DNA of 64,000 nucleotides from assembly GCA_002688175.1 (NCBI GenBank), contig NZCC01000043.1:1-64000 (forward strand), written 5' to 3'. Made by a program: the position numbers and the translations under genes. Source of the stretch: Chromatiales bacterium. Lineage in GTDB: Bacteria; Pseudomonadota; Gammaproteobacteria; Steroidobacterales; GCA-2729495. The notes beneath the pieces were generated by a model. The model had not been told where the DNA came from. It saw nothing but the letters and a program-made list of their open reading frames with translations, and did no database searches. Position 1 is the stretch's first letter; every line of letters begins with the position of its first letter. This document shows positions 1 through 10,322 of the stretch, in pieces.

Positions 1-417
1 ATGGCCTGCAGTTCTTTCTTCTTCATAATCTGCCTATCCTTACCCGTAACCGGGCTCAATGATAGGCAGTTACACAGATTTTTTTACAGTCTCGGTACTG
101 GAGGATTATTTATTGTTTCTGGTGGGTTATCTTTCAGAAAAGCTGCAACAACATTTAACCCTATGACTCCAAATGCATCGTCCTCTCTGGTGATAGCGGG
201 CATCTATAGAAGTACTCGAAATCCTATGTACGTTGGTTTCTTGTTTATATTGATTGGTTGGGGATTGTTTTTATCTAATTTCTTTTCTTTGGCCTTATGT
301 GCTGTTTTTGCTCTGTGTATGAATAGCTGGCAGATCAAACCGGAAGAAAGAGCTCTGGAGTCCATTTTTGGTGCTGAATACTTAGCTTATAAAAACAATG
401 TGCGTAGATGGCTGTAA
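1..417 (+). CDS. Isoprenylcysteine carboxyl methyltransferase/PEMT-like membrane methyltransferase (5' end may be truncated by the window)
   Basis: ORF with GIYRSTRNPMYVGF motif typical of ICMT/phospholipid methyltransferase-like membrane proteins. Confidence 0.65.
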   Translation: MACSSFFFIICLSLPVTGLNDRQLHRFFYSLGTGGLFIVSGGLSFRKAATTFNPMTPNASSSLVIAGIYRSTRNPMYVGFLFILIGWGLFLSNFFSLALCAVFALCMNSWQIKPEERALESIFGAEYLAYKNNVRRWL

Positions 418-659
418 ATGAGTTTAAATGGTAGTGGAAAGAACACAGAAGTACCTCGCATTGATTTCAATGGGATGGTTCATGATAAGCTGGTCCAAGC
501 GGGGTCAGCAGGATCGGAGCCCTGTTAATAGCTTGAATAAGGTGCAGGAGAGTAATTGACTCTCATGGCTTGTCGGCCTCCTGGAAATGAGGTGCCATGC
601 AATAATCAATTGAAAACAGCTGTCGCCAAGCTGTTACTGATATTAGGTGACATTAGATT

Positions 660-1043
660 ATGATGCTCGTTTATATAGTGCTGGGATTTTTAATACCTGT
701 TGTTATGGTGTTCGCCTATTCCAAGTGGCTGAGCCATAAGCGTAAGGTAGTCTATAAAAAAATGGACCATACAATCTATTCACAATTAGTTGATAAATGT
801 GTGGCCCTGAAGTCTTCTGCGAAGTCAGGTAAAGATAATAATATCAGCGCGGAGATTGATTCTGTTTTAGAAGTAGTCCGCACGATTAACGATCAGGATA
901 TCAAAGCACAATCCTTGTCCCAGGTTATGAGTGTCTATGTATCAATTGGATGTGATAGTGAAGCGCAGGCATTACTGTCTGAGGTTGAAGGAGAAACCAA
1001 CCGGGCCAACATTCTTAAGGAAGTTTTTGGCGAGGAAACCTGA
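660..1043 (+). CDS. Hypothetical protein with N-terminal transmembrane segment
   Basis: 127 aa ORF; hydrophobic N-terminus; no family recognised. Confidence 0.5.
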   Translation: MMLVYIVLGFLIPVVMVFAYSKWLSHKRKVVYKKMDHTIYSQLVDKCVALKSSAKSGKDNNISAEIDSVLEVVRTINDQDIKAQSLSQVMSVYVSIGCDSEAQALLSEVEGETNRANILKEVFGEET

Positions 1044-1127
1044 TTAAATCTGATTGGACTATCAAACTCATTGAAGTAATTTTTCACTTGCCTGTTAAGG
1101 GCTGTATACAGCTGAAGTAATCAAGAA

Positions 1128-1583
1128 ATGCAAATTTGGGTAGATGCCGATGCCTGCCCTGTGGCGATCAAGGAAATTTTGTTCAGAGCAGCAGAGCGCA
1201 CCAGGATCAAGGTGACACTTGTAGCTAATCAGCCAGTGCATACGCCACCATCCCGCTTCATCAAGTCAATTCAGGTAATGCCCGGATTTGATGTCGCTGA
1301 TAATGAAATAGTCAGGCGACTCGTGGCCAATGACCTGGTTGTCACCAGTGATATTCCTTTGGCAGCAGAAGTAATTGAAAAAGGCGGGCTCGCCCTCACG
1401 CCAAGGGGCGAGCTATATACAGCCGAGAATATCAGGGCAAGGCTTAATATGAGGGATTTCATGGATACACTGCGGGCCAGCGGCATAGACACAGGTGGGC
1501 CGCCGGTGCTGAGTTTGAGCGATCGCCAGGCATTTGCCAATCACCTGGATACAATTCTGGCCCAGAATGGAAGGAACACTTAA
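1128..1583 (+). CDS. YaiI/YqxD family protein (UPF0178)
   Basis: [26 protein letters not shown]-terminus characteristic of the YaiI/YqxD family. Confidence 0.88.
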   Translation: MQIWVDADACPVAIKEILFRAAERTRIKVTLVANQPVHTPPSRFIKSIQVMPGFDVADNEIVRRLVANDLVVTSDIPLAAEVIEKGGLALTPRGELYTAENIRARLNMRDFMDTLRASGIDTGGPPVLSLSDRQAFANHLDTILAQNGRNT

Positions 1584-2076
1584 GGTGACAAGTACAAACA
1601 AAATAGTAATAGCGGACTATCTTAATAGCCAACAAGGCAAGGATATTAGTTATTTGCTCAGTTGCTATGCATCTGACCCCATGGGAGGGGGGGCATCCCT
1701 GTCCTCACATGTAAAAGAACATCTGGTATCTGAGCTGGCGAAAATTCCCAATGCTTTTAGCCTGATTTGTTATAGCGATGATAAGCCGGTAGGTCTTACA
1801 AATTGCTTTGTTGGGTTTTCAACTTTTAAATGCAAGCCCCTTATCAATATTCACGATATAGCAGTTCTCAGGGATTATCGCGGTAAAGGAATTGGTAAAT
1901 TGATGCTGGCCAAGGTTGAGGAAATTGCCAGGGGAAAAGGATGTTGTAAAATAACACTTGAGGTTTTAGAAGGTAATGAGCCGGCAAAGCAGGCGTATCT
2001 GAAATTTGGATTTGCAGGATATGAACTGGATCCGGACCTTGGTAAAGCACTATATTGGCAAAAAATTATTGACTGA
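1567..2076 (+). CDS. GNAT family N-acetyltransferase
   Basis: [53 protein letters not shown] acetyl-CoA binding motif; start chosen at ATG 1567. Confidence 0.88.
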   Translation: MEGTLKVTSTNKIVIADYLNSQQGKDISYLLSCYASDPMGGGASLSSHVKEHLVSELAKIPNAFSLICYSDDKPVGLTNCFVGFSTFKCKPLINIHDIAVLRDYRGKGIGKLMLAKVEEIARGKGCCKITLEVLEGNEPAKQAYLKFGFAGYELDPDLGKALYWQKIID

Positions 2077-2138
2077 CGCAAAGTCAGATGGAACGCTGCA
2101 TTTAAACCATAGTGAAAACTATTTGCCAGGGGCAATTA

Positions 2139-2531
2139 ATGAAATCGTTTTCAGGTTCATGTTTGTGCAAGCAAATAAAATTTCGTTGTGAGACGCCAAG
2201 TCTGTGGTGTGCGCATTGTCATTGTTCACTTTGTCGTCGGGCACATGGTGCCGCATTTGTAACCTGGGTCGGTGTTGATGAAGGTAATTTTACTTTACTC
2301 AGTGAGGATACCTTGCGCTGGTATAAATCTTCTCCTGACTCAGAGCGAGGATTTTGCGCTACTTGTGGTTCAACCCTGTTTTTTCGTTCTGCACGCTGGC
2401 CAGAGCAGATGCATATAGTTCGGGCAAATATTAATACCGAAATCGATCTGGAACCATCTGCGCATGTTTATTGGGATACACACGTAGACTGGGTTGATTT
2501 CGTAGATCCGCCGACACTCCAGATAAAATAA
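2139..2531 (+). CDS. GFA family (glutathione-dependent formaldehyde-activating enzyme-like) zinc-binding protein
   Basis: SGSCLCKQIKF...CHCSLCRRAHGAAF...FCATCGS Cys pattern. Confidence 0.85.
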   Translation: MKSFSGSCLCKQIKFRCETPSLWCAHCHCSLCRRAHGAAFVTWVGVDEGNFTLLSEDTLRWYKSSPDSERGFCATCGSTLFFRSARWPEQMHIVRANINTEIDLEPSAHVYWDTHVDWVDFVDPPTLQIK

Positions 2532-2614
2532 ATAGCTACAAAAGTCAGCCGTGGAGCGGTTTTATTGAATGTGATTATGCTGCTTTGCGCCGCATCCAGC
2601 CGAGCAAGCCCGGT

Positions 2615-3277
2615 TTAACTCTTTCTGAAAAATCTTCCTGGCCCATGTTTCCAGAATTGCTCAGCAATCTTTCTTCTGAGTTCTGTGATTCCGGCATTAG
2701 CATGGGGAAACGGAATATTGGGCACTGGCTTGTCCAAAAACTGGCATAAGGGTTCCCAGCCTTCAGAAATACGATAGACCAGCAGACGTTCGGCGGGAGT
2801 TTTCTCTTTTACATCCTCTATATGGCGCAGGTAGCACCCGATAGCTCGGTCTTTATCCGGCAGGCCATCGAAAACATACTCAACGAGGTGAACATTCATG
2901 GCAGAAAATTTCCGGAACATCGGTACAAAGCCAAAATATTGTGCTTTTGATACGAGGCTCAGAAGCTTCGAAAAGCTGTTCCACCATCGTTCCGGGTCAC
3001 GCACACTTAGTATGACAACGGCATCGGGAAACGCATCCATAAGTTCCCGGTAGAAGACACAAGCGGGAAAATCTACGGTTGCTTCGTAACCGGCGAATAA
3101 GCCTGTCCAGTCAATATCGGTATGCCCGGTCAAGGCCTGGTCCCAGACATCTACGTGGCCGCGGCCGTAAGCCTGCATGACTTCCTGCATGTGATAGCAG
3201 GGATAGCCCAGATGCTCGAGAGCCTCTTTGAGCGAGACAGTTCCCGTACGGCCATAACCGGCGCCGATGACTTTCAT
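2615..3277 (-). CDS. Sulfotransferase-like P-loop protein
   Basis: MKVIGAGYGRTGTVSLKEALEHLGYPCYHM, VILSVRDPERWWNS motifs. Confidence 0.8.
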   Translation of the reverse strand: MKVIGAGYGRTGTVSLKEALEHLGYPCYHMQEVMQAYGRGHVDVWDQALTGHTDIDWTGLFAGYEATVDFPACVFYRELMDAFPDAVVILSVRDPERWWNSFSKLLSLVSKAQYFGFVPMFRKFSAMNVHLVEYVFDGLPDKDRAIGCYLRHIEDVKEKTPAERLLVYRISEGWEPLCQFLDKPVPNIPFPHANAGITELRRKIAEQFWKHGPGRFFRKS

Positions 3278-3287
3278 GGTGCTTGCA

Positions 3288-4664
3288 TCATTGATAGACT
3301 TTGTCCGGAAGCCAGGTTACCAGCTCCGGCCAGATGGCCAGCAGGATCAATACAAATATTTGTAATGCAACAAATGGAATAACGCCACGATATATAGCTG
3401 AGGTAGCGACGTCATCCGGTGCGACGCCGCGTAAATAGAACAGTGCAAAGCCAAACGGCGGCGTCAGGAATGATGTCTGCAGGTTTATCGCAATCATTAT
3501 TCCGAGCCAGACCGGGTCAAGCCCCATGCCGAGCAGCACGGGGCCAACGATAGGTACTACAACAAATGTGATCTCGATAAAGTCGAGTACGAAACCAAGC
3601 AGGAACATGACCAGCATGACCGTTATGACGGCGCCAGCCACACCGCCGGGCATTGTGAGCAAAAAATCACGTACAACATCATCACCGCCATAGCCCCGAA
3701 ACACGAGCGAGAAAACTGAAGCACCGATCAGAATCATAAATACCATGCTACTGATACGTGCTGTGGTACGTCCGATGTCGGTTACCTTGCGGGTGGATAA
3801 TTCGCCGCGGATGGCAGCCAGAAACAGTGCCCCGACGGCGCCGACGGCTGCCGCCTCGGTCGGTGTAGCAAGACCGGCCAGGATAGAGCCCAGTACAGCC
3901 AGAATTAGCAGCATCGGTGGTAGCAGGACATAGAAGACACGAAGCAGCATTGGGCCGGCATCGTGGTCATGGACAGCGGCTTCATGGTTACCGGGCATTG
4001 TCGAAGGCCGCAGCATTCCAACGACAATCAGGTAGATGATATATAAACCAACCAGCAGCAGGCCCGGGATAATAGCCCCGATAAACAGATCTCCTACCGA
4101 TACGGTTTCTGGTGAAAAAATACCCTGTTTCAGTTGCGCCTGCTGATAAGCCGAGGACAATACATCGCCGAGTAATACCAGAATAATCGACGGTGGAATA
4201 ATCTGCCCGAGGGTACCGGATGCACAGATAATGCCGGTTGCTATGGCCGGGTCATAACCTCGCTTAAGCATGGTTGGCAGCGACAGCAGACCCATGGTCA
4301 CTACCGTTGCCCCAACGATACCGGTGCTTGCAGCCAGCAGCATGCCGACCAGGGTAACAGCGATGCCGAGCCCACCACGCAAACGTCCGAATAGCAAACC
4401 AAGAGTTTCCAGCAAATCCTCGGCGATACGTGCGCGCTCCAGTGTGACGCCCATCAAGACAAATAGCGGGACGGCGACCAGCATGCCATTGTTCATGATG
4501 CCGAAGATGCGGCTCGGCATCGTGTTCAGGAAAGTGGGGTCAAAAATATCTGCTGCGACACCAATCAGTGCGAATGAAAGCGCTGTACCGGCCAGAGTAA
4601 ATGCAACCGGAAAACCGAGCAGCAAGACTCCGACAACAGCTGCAAACATTAAGAGCGCGAGCAT
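3288..4664 (-). CDS. TRAP transporter large permease subunit (DctM-like)
   Basis: 458 aa multi-TM ORF with ASTGIVGATVVTMGLLSLPTMLKRGYDPAIATGIICASGTLGQIIPPS. Confidence 0.92.
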   Translation of the reverse strand: MLALLMFAAVVGVLLLGFPVAFTLAGTALSFALIGVAADIFDPTFLNTMPSRIFGIMNNGMLVAVPLFVLMGVTLERARIAEDLLETLGLLFGRLRGGLGIAVTLVGMLLAASTGIVGATVVTMGLLSLPTMLKRGYDPAIATGIICASGTLGQIIPPSIILVLLGDVLSSAYQQAQLKQGIFSPETVSVGDLFIGAIIPGLLLVGLYIIYLIVVGMLRPSTMPGNHEAAVHDHDAGPMLLRVFYVLLPPMLLILAVLGSILAGLATPTEAAAVGAVGALFLAAIRGELSTRKVTDIGRTTARISSMVFMILIGASVFSLVFRGYGGDDVVRDFLLTMPGGVAGAVITVMLVMFLLGFVLDFIEITFVVVPIVGPVLLGMGLDPVWLGIMIAINLQTSFLTPPFGFALFYLRGVAPDDVATSAIYRGVIPFVALQIFVLILLAIWPELVTWLPDKVYQ

Positions 4665-4665
4665 T

Positions 4666-5169
4666 TCAGGTGTTGGCCCGGATTATTTGCATGGATTTAA
4701 CCAGCAGAACAGCACCCTGAAGTAGCAACATGAGTGCCATCAGTGGAATCAGGCTTTTAAGTATTGGTATAAACGGATAGATCAAACCGCCTGCTTCTCT
4801 TGACGATTCGCGAATTTGCCAGGAAATCAGTACATAGTCCCAGCTTGTAAAAATGATAAATACAGCTACCGGAATCAGTAAGAGCAATGCACCGGCTGCG
4901 TCGACAAACGCGCGACCGCGTGGAGTGAAGCGACGATAAAAGATATCGACACGCACGTGTTCCTCGCGTGCCAGCGTATAGGCTGCAGCGAGCATGAACA
5001 CAGCTGCGTGCATCCAGGTGACAGACTCTTGAAGCCAGATCCAGCCACTATCGAACAGATAACGCATGACGACAATGACAAACGTTACAAGCACCATGAC
5101 CAGGGTAAGCCATGCGACAGCACGTCCGACATGAACGTTGATACGCTCCAGAAGGTCCATGAATCGCAT
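4666..5169 (-). CDS. TRAP transporter small permease subunit (DctQ-like)
   Basis: 4-TM ORF adjacent to DctM; RYLFDSGWIWLQE; start set inside the longer ORF to avoid overlap with trkH. Confidence 0.85.
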   Translation of the reverse strand: MRFMDLLERINVHVGRAVAWLTLVMVLVTFVIVVMRYLFDSGWIWLQESVTWMHAAVFMLAAAYTLAREEHVRVDIFYRRFTPRGRAFVDAAGALLLLIPVAVFIIFTSWDYVLISWQIRESSREAGGLIYPFIPILKSLIPLMALMLLLQGAVLLVKSMQIIRANT

Positions 5170-5177
5170 GATGCGGT

Positions 5178-6635
5178 TTAATGTCGCCAGAATGTCGGTG
5201 AAACGAGAACCAGCAGTGTGAAAATTTCCAGCCGGCCAAGCAGCATCGCACAAATGCAGACCCACTTGGAGATATTATTGATGTCGCTGAAGCCGGTTGC
5301 TACATCACCCAGTCCGGGACCCAGGTTATTCAGGCTGGCGGCAATAGCAGAAAAAGCAGTGACCTGATCTATACCGGTTGCCAGCACCACGACCATCATT
5401 AAAACAAACAGCACGACGTAGACCGCAAAAAACCCCCAGACCGCGTCAATAACGGGTTGAGGAACCGGCATGGAGCCGAGCTTGACCGGTACTTCTGCAT
5501 TTGGATGCACGAGTCTATGCACTTCGCGAAGGCCCTGTTTGTACAGCAGCAGGCAGCGCATCACTTTCATGCCTCCTCCGGTAGAACCGGCACAACCACC
5601 GATAAAGCTTGCAAAAAGCAACAGAACCGGCAGTGTCCCGGGCCAGGCTGAAAAATTTGTTGTTGTGAAGCCGGTCGTTGTTGCGATTGAAACTACCTGA
5701 AATAAACCTTTCGTGATTGTTTCTCTGAGGGTTGAATACTCACCACTCATATAAAGCCCGGTCAGGACAACAAATAAAGTACCGATCATGATCCATGTAT
5801 AGGCCTTAAACTCCGGATCTTCCAGGTAATGTTGAATCGAGTAAGAACGCCAGGCAAAAAAGTGCAGGGAAAAATTTACACCAGACAGGGACATGAAAAC
5901 TATTGCAATCAACTCGACAAACGGATGGTTTTCACTGAAAAACCCAATGCTTGCGTCATGGGTAGAAAAACCGCCAATTGCAACTGTGCTGAAGCTGTGA
6001 CAGATTGCATCGAACAGGTTCATGCCAGCAACGAAGTAGGAAACCGCACAGGCAATTGTCAGTCCGAGGTAGATATACCACAAGGCTTTGGCGGTCTCGG
6101 TAATACGTGGTGTCAGCTTGGTATCTTTGACGGGTCCGGGTGTTTCGGCTCGATATAATTGCATGCCACCAACGCCGAGCATCGGCAGTACGGCAACAGC
6201 CAGGACAATGATGCCCATGCCGCCCAACCACTGTAATTGTTGGCGATAGTACAGGATTGATTCCGGCAAAATATCGAGGCCGGACAGAACGGTAGCACCG
6301 GTGGTCGTCAGGCCTGAGATAGCCTCGAAGACTGCATCTGTGATCGTCATGTTGGGTGTAGTCGAGAACATTAATGGCGCTGCACCAAAGGTACCGAGTA
6401 CAACCCAGAATGCAGCCACAATAATAAAACCGTCGCGCAAACGTAATTCACGTTGTTCCTTGCGAACCGGGAACCAGATCATTGCACCAGCAATCAGCGT
6501 AACAGCGAAACCCTGGATGAAAGCCGCGCTTGACCCGTCTTTATAAATCAGCGAAATCGCAATCGGCGGTAGCATGCTGCTGCTGAATAACATCAGCAAC
6601 AAGCCAAGAATTCTCTGAACGACGGGCAGGTGCAT
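5178..6635 (-). CDS. trkH: Trk system potassium uptake protein TrkH
   Basis: 485 aa; EAISGLTTTGATVL and GGCAGSTGGGMKVMR repeats typical of TrkH. Confidence 0.93.
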   Translation of the reverse strand: MHLPVVQRILGLLLMLFSSSMLPPIAISLIYKDGSSAAFIQGFAVTLIAGAMIWFPVRKEQRELRLRDGFIIVAAFWVVLGTFGAAPLMFSTTPNMTITDAVFEAISGLTTTGATVLSGLDILPESILYYRQQLQWLGGMGIIVLAVAVLPMLGVGGMQLYRAETPGPVKDTKLTPRITETAKALWYIYLGLTIACAVSYFVAGMNLFDAICHSFSTVAIGGFSTHDASIGFFSENHPFVELIAIVFMSLSGVNFSLHFFAWRSYSIQHYLEDPEFKAYTWIMIGTLFVVLTGLYMSGEYSTLRETITKGLFQVVSIATTTGFTTTNFSAWPGTLPVLLLFASFIGGCAGSTGGGMKVMRCLLLYKQGLREVHRLVHPNAEVPVKLGSMPVPQPVIDAVWGFFAVYVVLFVLMMVVVLATGIDQVTAFSAIAASLNNLGPGLGDVATGFSDINNISKWVCICAMLLGRLEIFTLLVLVSPTFWRH

Positions 6636-6645
6636 GGTTGTGGTA

Positions 6646-8019
6646 TCAGAACTTGACGTTGACCTGGAACAGACGCTCGACTTCTTCCGTCTGCCTTCGG
6701 TCGGTGATGAACATGATGACGTGATCGTCTGATTTAACTACGGTGTCGTGGTGTGCCTGCATGACTTCATTACCACGGACAATGGCGTTGATAGAAGTGC
6801 CGGGGGGCAGTTTTATGTCTTCGATTGCCCGACCGACAACCTTCGATTCATTTTCTGTGCCATGTGCGATTGCTTCCATTGCTTCTGCACGCCCACGACG
6901 CAAAGAGTGCACTTTAACAACATCACCTCGGCGCACATGGGCCAGCAAGGAACCGATGGTAATTTGACGGGGCGAAATTGCAACATCAATGGCGCCGCTC
7001 TCTACAAGTTCAGCATAGGCCGGCCGGTTAATCAGTGACATGACCTTTTTACAACCAAGTTGCTTGGCAACCATCGCCGACAGAATGTTAGCCTCTTCCG
7101 CATTCGTCAGGGCTACAAAAATATCGGCATTGTCGACATTTTCTTCAATAAGCAACTCTTCATCAGCGGCATCTCCATGCAAGACAATCGTTTTGTCGAG
7201 TAGCTCAGAGATGTATTTGGCCCGCCCCTTGTTATGGTCGATAACTTTGACCTGATTGGTCTGTTCGAGTAATGCAGCGAGCCGAAAACCAATGTTGCCA
7301 CCACCGGCAATCACGACCCGGCGGACCGGATCTTCCAGCTTGCGCATTTCACTCATGACGACACGAATATCTTTATATGCCGCGATAAAAAACACCTCAT
7401 CATTTTCCTGAATCAGTGTGTTGCCATCCGGTTCTATACTCCTGCCGTTTCGGTAGATCGCTGCGATTCGGGTTTCAATGCCGGGAATATGTTCGTGAAG
7501 TGCTTTGATTTGTTGGCCAACGAGCAAGCCACCGCGATGTGCACGGGCTCCGACAAGGCGTACGGCACCATCGGCAAATTCAAGTACCTGGAATGCACCC
7601 GGGTAATGTATCAGTTGCTCGATATGCTGCGTGACGAGTTCTTCCGGACTGATACGAAAATCTACCGGGATGGCCGCCTGTTGCCAAAGTTCTTCGGCAC
7701 CAATGTATTCAGCAGCCCTGATGCGGGCAATTTTCGTCGGTGTTTGAAAAATCGTGTAGGCAATCTGACATGCGATCATATTGATTTCATCGCTGTTGGT
7801 CAGTGCAATGATCATGTCCGCATCACGCGCACCGGCACGTTCGAGTACGTCCGGGAAGGAAGCATGGCCAATCACGGTGCGTACGTCGAGTCGGTCCTGC
7901 AGGTCCCTGAGGACCGCTGCATTCGAGTCGACAATCGTGACTTCGTTGGCTTCCTCTTTGGCTAAATGCTGTGCAGCCGTGGTGCCGACTTGCCCGGCGC
8001 CGAGGATCAGGATGTTCAT
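6646..8019 (-). CDS. trkA: Trk system potassium transporter regulatory subunit TrkA
   Basis: Two RCK/TrkA-N domains (MNILILGAGQVGTTAAQHLAKE; VVIAGGGNIGFRLA). Confidence 0.96.
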   Translation of the reverse strand: MNILILGAGQVGTTAAQHLAKEEANEVTIVDSNAAVLRDLQDRLDVRTVIGHASFPDVLERAGARDADMIIALTNSDEINMIACQIAYTIFQTPTKIARIRAAEYIGAEELWQQAAIPVDFRISPEELVTQHIEQLIHYPGAFQVLEFADGAVRLVGARAHRGGLLVGQQIKALHEHIPGIETRIAAIYRNGRSIEPDGNTLIQENDEVFFIAAYKDIRVVMSEMRKLEDPVRRVVIAGGGNIGFRLAALLEQTNQVKVIDHNKGRAKYISELLDKTIVLHGDAADEELLIEENVDNADIFVALTNAEEANILSAMVAKQLGCKKVMSLINRPAYAELVESGAIDVAISPRQITIGSLLAHVRRGDVVKVHSLRRGRAEAMEAIAHGTENESKVVGRAIEDIKLPPGTSINAIVRGNEVMQAHHDTVVKSDDHVIMFITDRRQTEEVERLFQVNVKF

Positions 8020-8055
8020 CTGTTTAAGTGTATACGTGGCCTAGGCATGCGTAGT

Positions 8056-10254
8056 CTACATCAGTTCGAGCTTGGCGTAGGACATGACGAGCCATTTTGT
8101 GCCGGCAGTCGCAAAATTGACCTGTACCCGTGCATGGGCGCCGGTACCCTCGTAATTCAGCACGACACCTTCGCCAAATTTGCCGTGGCAAACGTGTTGG
8201 CCCAGTTGGATACCGTTCTCAGCAGCTTTGCCGAGACCACCCGGTTTGCGCGTGCTGCCGGTGAGGGTCTGGCCCGGGCGCGATCTGGCATGGCTGACTG
8301 GCCGTGAGACCCGGATACTGGGGCGTACTTCCTCGATCAGGTCCTCGGGAATCTCCCTGATAAACCTGGATGGGTGGGCAAACTTGTCGACACCATACAT
8401 ACGGCGCTGTTCGGCACAAGTGAGGTATAACTCACTCATTGCTCGGGTAGTACCGACATAACAGAGCCGCCGCTCTTCTTCGAGGCCATCCGCATCATTC
8501 ATCGAGCGTTGATGGGGGAACAACCCGTCTTCCATTCCAGTCATAAACACGAGAGGAAACTCGAGGCCTTTGACTGAATGCAGGGTCATGAGCTGTACAC
8601 AATCGTCCCACTCGTCGCCCTGTGCGTCACCTGATTCGAGCACAGCATGGGCGAGAAATGCTGCCATGGGCGACATGCCCTCCTCCGCTTCGTCATCCTC
8701 GAAACCTCGTGCAGCACTGACGAGTTCCTCAAGATTCTCGATTCGGGCTTCAGCCTTTTCACGTGGTTCTTTACGATAGTGATCGGTGAGCCGACTACGT
8801 TGAATAATATGATCAACCTGCTCGTGCAGCTCAATATCACGAGTGTCGCCAGCGAGTGTTTCGATCAGCATCAGGAAGGCCTGTACAGCGTTTGCAGCAC
8901 GGCCCGGCAGCTGTCCACCCGCCAGTGATCGTGCTGCTTCCCACATGGGCAATGCATTTGCACGTGCATATTCACGGATCGTGTTGACCGTTGTTGCCCC
9001 GATACCGCGTGTCGGGACGTTGACGACACGCTCAAAAGAAGGGGCATCGTTGCGATTCTCGATCAGGCGCAGGTAAGCCAGTGCATCCTTGATTTCGGCA
9101 CGCTCGAAGAAGCGCTGACCACCGTAGACACGGTATGGCAAATTTGCCCGCAATAATGATTCTTCAAACACCCGAGATTGTGCATTCGAGCGGTATAACA
9201 CCGCGGTTTCGTCACGCCGGTTGCCACCGCGTATCCATTCCTGGATCCGGGCTATAACGAAGTCAGCTTCATCGCGTTCGTTGTACGCGTTATATAGCTT
9301 GATCAGGTCACCGTCATTGCCCCCGGTCCATAATTTCTTGTCCATCCGGGTGCTGTTGTTCTCGATGATCGCATTGGCGGCCTTCAGGATGGTGCCGGTG
9401 GAACGGTAATTCTGTTCGAGTTTGACAACGCGGGCATTGGGAAAATCTTTCTGAAACTTGTATATATGCTCGACCCTGGCTCCGCGCCAGCGGTAGATTG
9501 ACTGGTCGTCGTCGCCGACAACGAAGGGGATGCCGGTTTCACCGGCCAGCACCCTGAGCCATGCATACTGTATTGCGTTGGTATCCTGAAACTCGTCGAC
9601 CAGCAGATGTCGAAAGCGCCGCCGGTAACGTTCGAGCAGGTTCGGGTGATGTAGCCACAGTTCATGGGCCCTGAGCAGCAGTTCTGCGAAATCCACCAGA
9701 CCCGATTGTTCACATATATCCTGGTAGAGCTTGTAGAAATGAATAAGCTGTCGTCGGTTCTGATCACCGTGGTCTGCGATATGTTCCGGGCGCAAACCAT
9801 CATCTTTTTGCTTGTTGATGAAATACTGGATCTCGCGTGGTATCCAGGTCGTTTCATCCAGTTCGAGATTTTTACACATGCGCTTGAGCAGCCGATGCTG
9901 GTCTTCCGAATCCAGAATCTGGAATGACTGCGGCAGGCCGGCCTCCTGCCAATGGCGGCGTAACAACCGGTGCGCAAGACCATGGAAGGTGCCAACCCAG
10001 AGGTTATTGATGGGCTCGCCGAGTAATTTCTCGATCCGGATGCGCATCTCAGCCGCGGCCTTGTTGGTGAAGGCGACGGCCAGGATTCCGTGCGGCGAGA
10101 CCCCATCGACCTCGACCAGCCAGGCGATCCGGTGTACCAGGACACGGGTCTTGCCACTGCCGGCTCCGGCAATGACCAGCATTGGGTTATCGGCTGCCGT
10201 GACGGCCTCACGCTGTGCGTCATTCAGCGGATCAATAATCGGTGTTACGTCCAT
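8056..10254 (-). CDS. uvrD: DNA helicase II (UvrD)
   Basis: LNDAQREAVTAADNPMLVIAGAGSGKTRVL; LLVDEFQDTNAIQY; QNYRST; C-terminal KFGEGVVLNYEG. Confidence 0.96.
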   Translation of the reverse strand: MDVTPIIDPLNDAQREAVTAADNPMLVIAGAGSGKTRVLVHRIAWLVEVDGVSPHGILAVAFTNKAAAEMRIRIEKLLGEPINNLWVGTFHGLAHRLLRRHWQEAGLPQSFQILDSEDQHRLLKRMCKNLELDETTWIPREIQYFINKQKDDGLRPEHIADHGDQNRRQLIHFYKLYQDICEQSGLVDFAELLLRAHELWLHHPNLLERYRRRFRHLLVDEFQDTNAIQYAWLRVLAGETGIPFVVGDDDQSIYRWRGARVEHIYKFQKDFPNARVVKLEQNYRSTGTILKAANAIIENNSTRMDKKLWTGGNDGDLIKLYNAYNERDEADFVIARIQEWIRGGNRRDETAVLYRSNAQSRVFEESLLRANLPYRVYGGQRFFERAEIKDALAYLRLIENRNDAPSFERVVNVPTRGIGATTVNTIREYARANALPMWEAARSLAGGQLPGRAANAVQAFLMLIETLAGDTRDIELHEQVDHIIQRSRLTDHYRKEPREKAEARIENLEELVSAARGFEDDEAEEGMSPMAAFLAHAVLESGDAQGDEWDDCVQLMTLHSVKGLEFPLVFMTGMEDGLFPHQRSMNDADGLEEERRLCYVGTTRAMSELYLTCAEQRRMYGVDKFAHPSRFIREIPEDLIEEVRPSIRVSRPVSHARSRPGQTLTGSTRKPGGLGKAAENGIQLGQHVCHGKFGEGVVLNYEGTGAHARVQVNFATAGTKWLVMSYAKLELM

Positions 10255-10322
10255 GTCGAGAAATTCCGGTCCGTCAGTGTCAGGGGTGTAAGTCTAGCTG
10301 GAAAAAAGGTGCCCGGGTCTGA

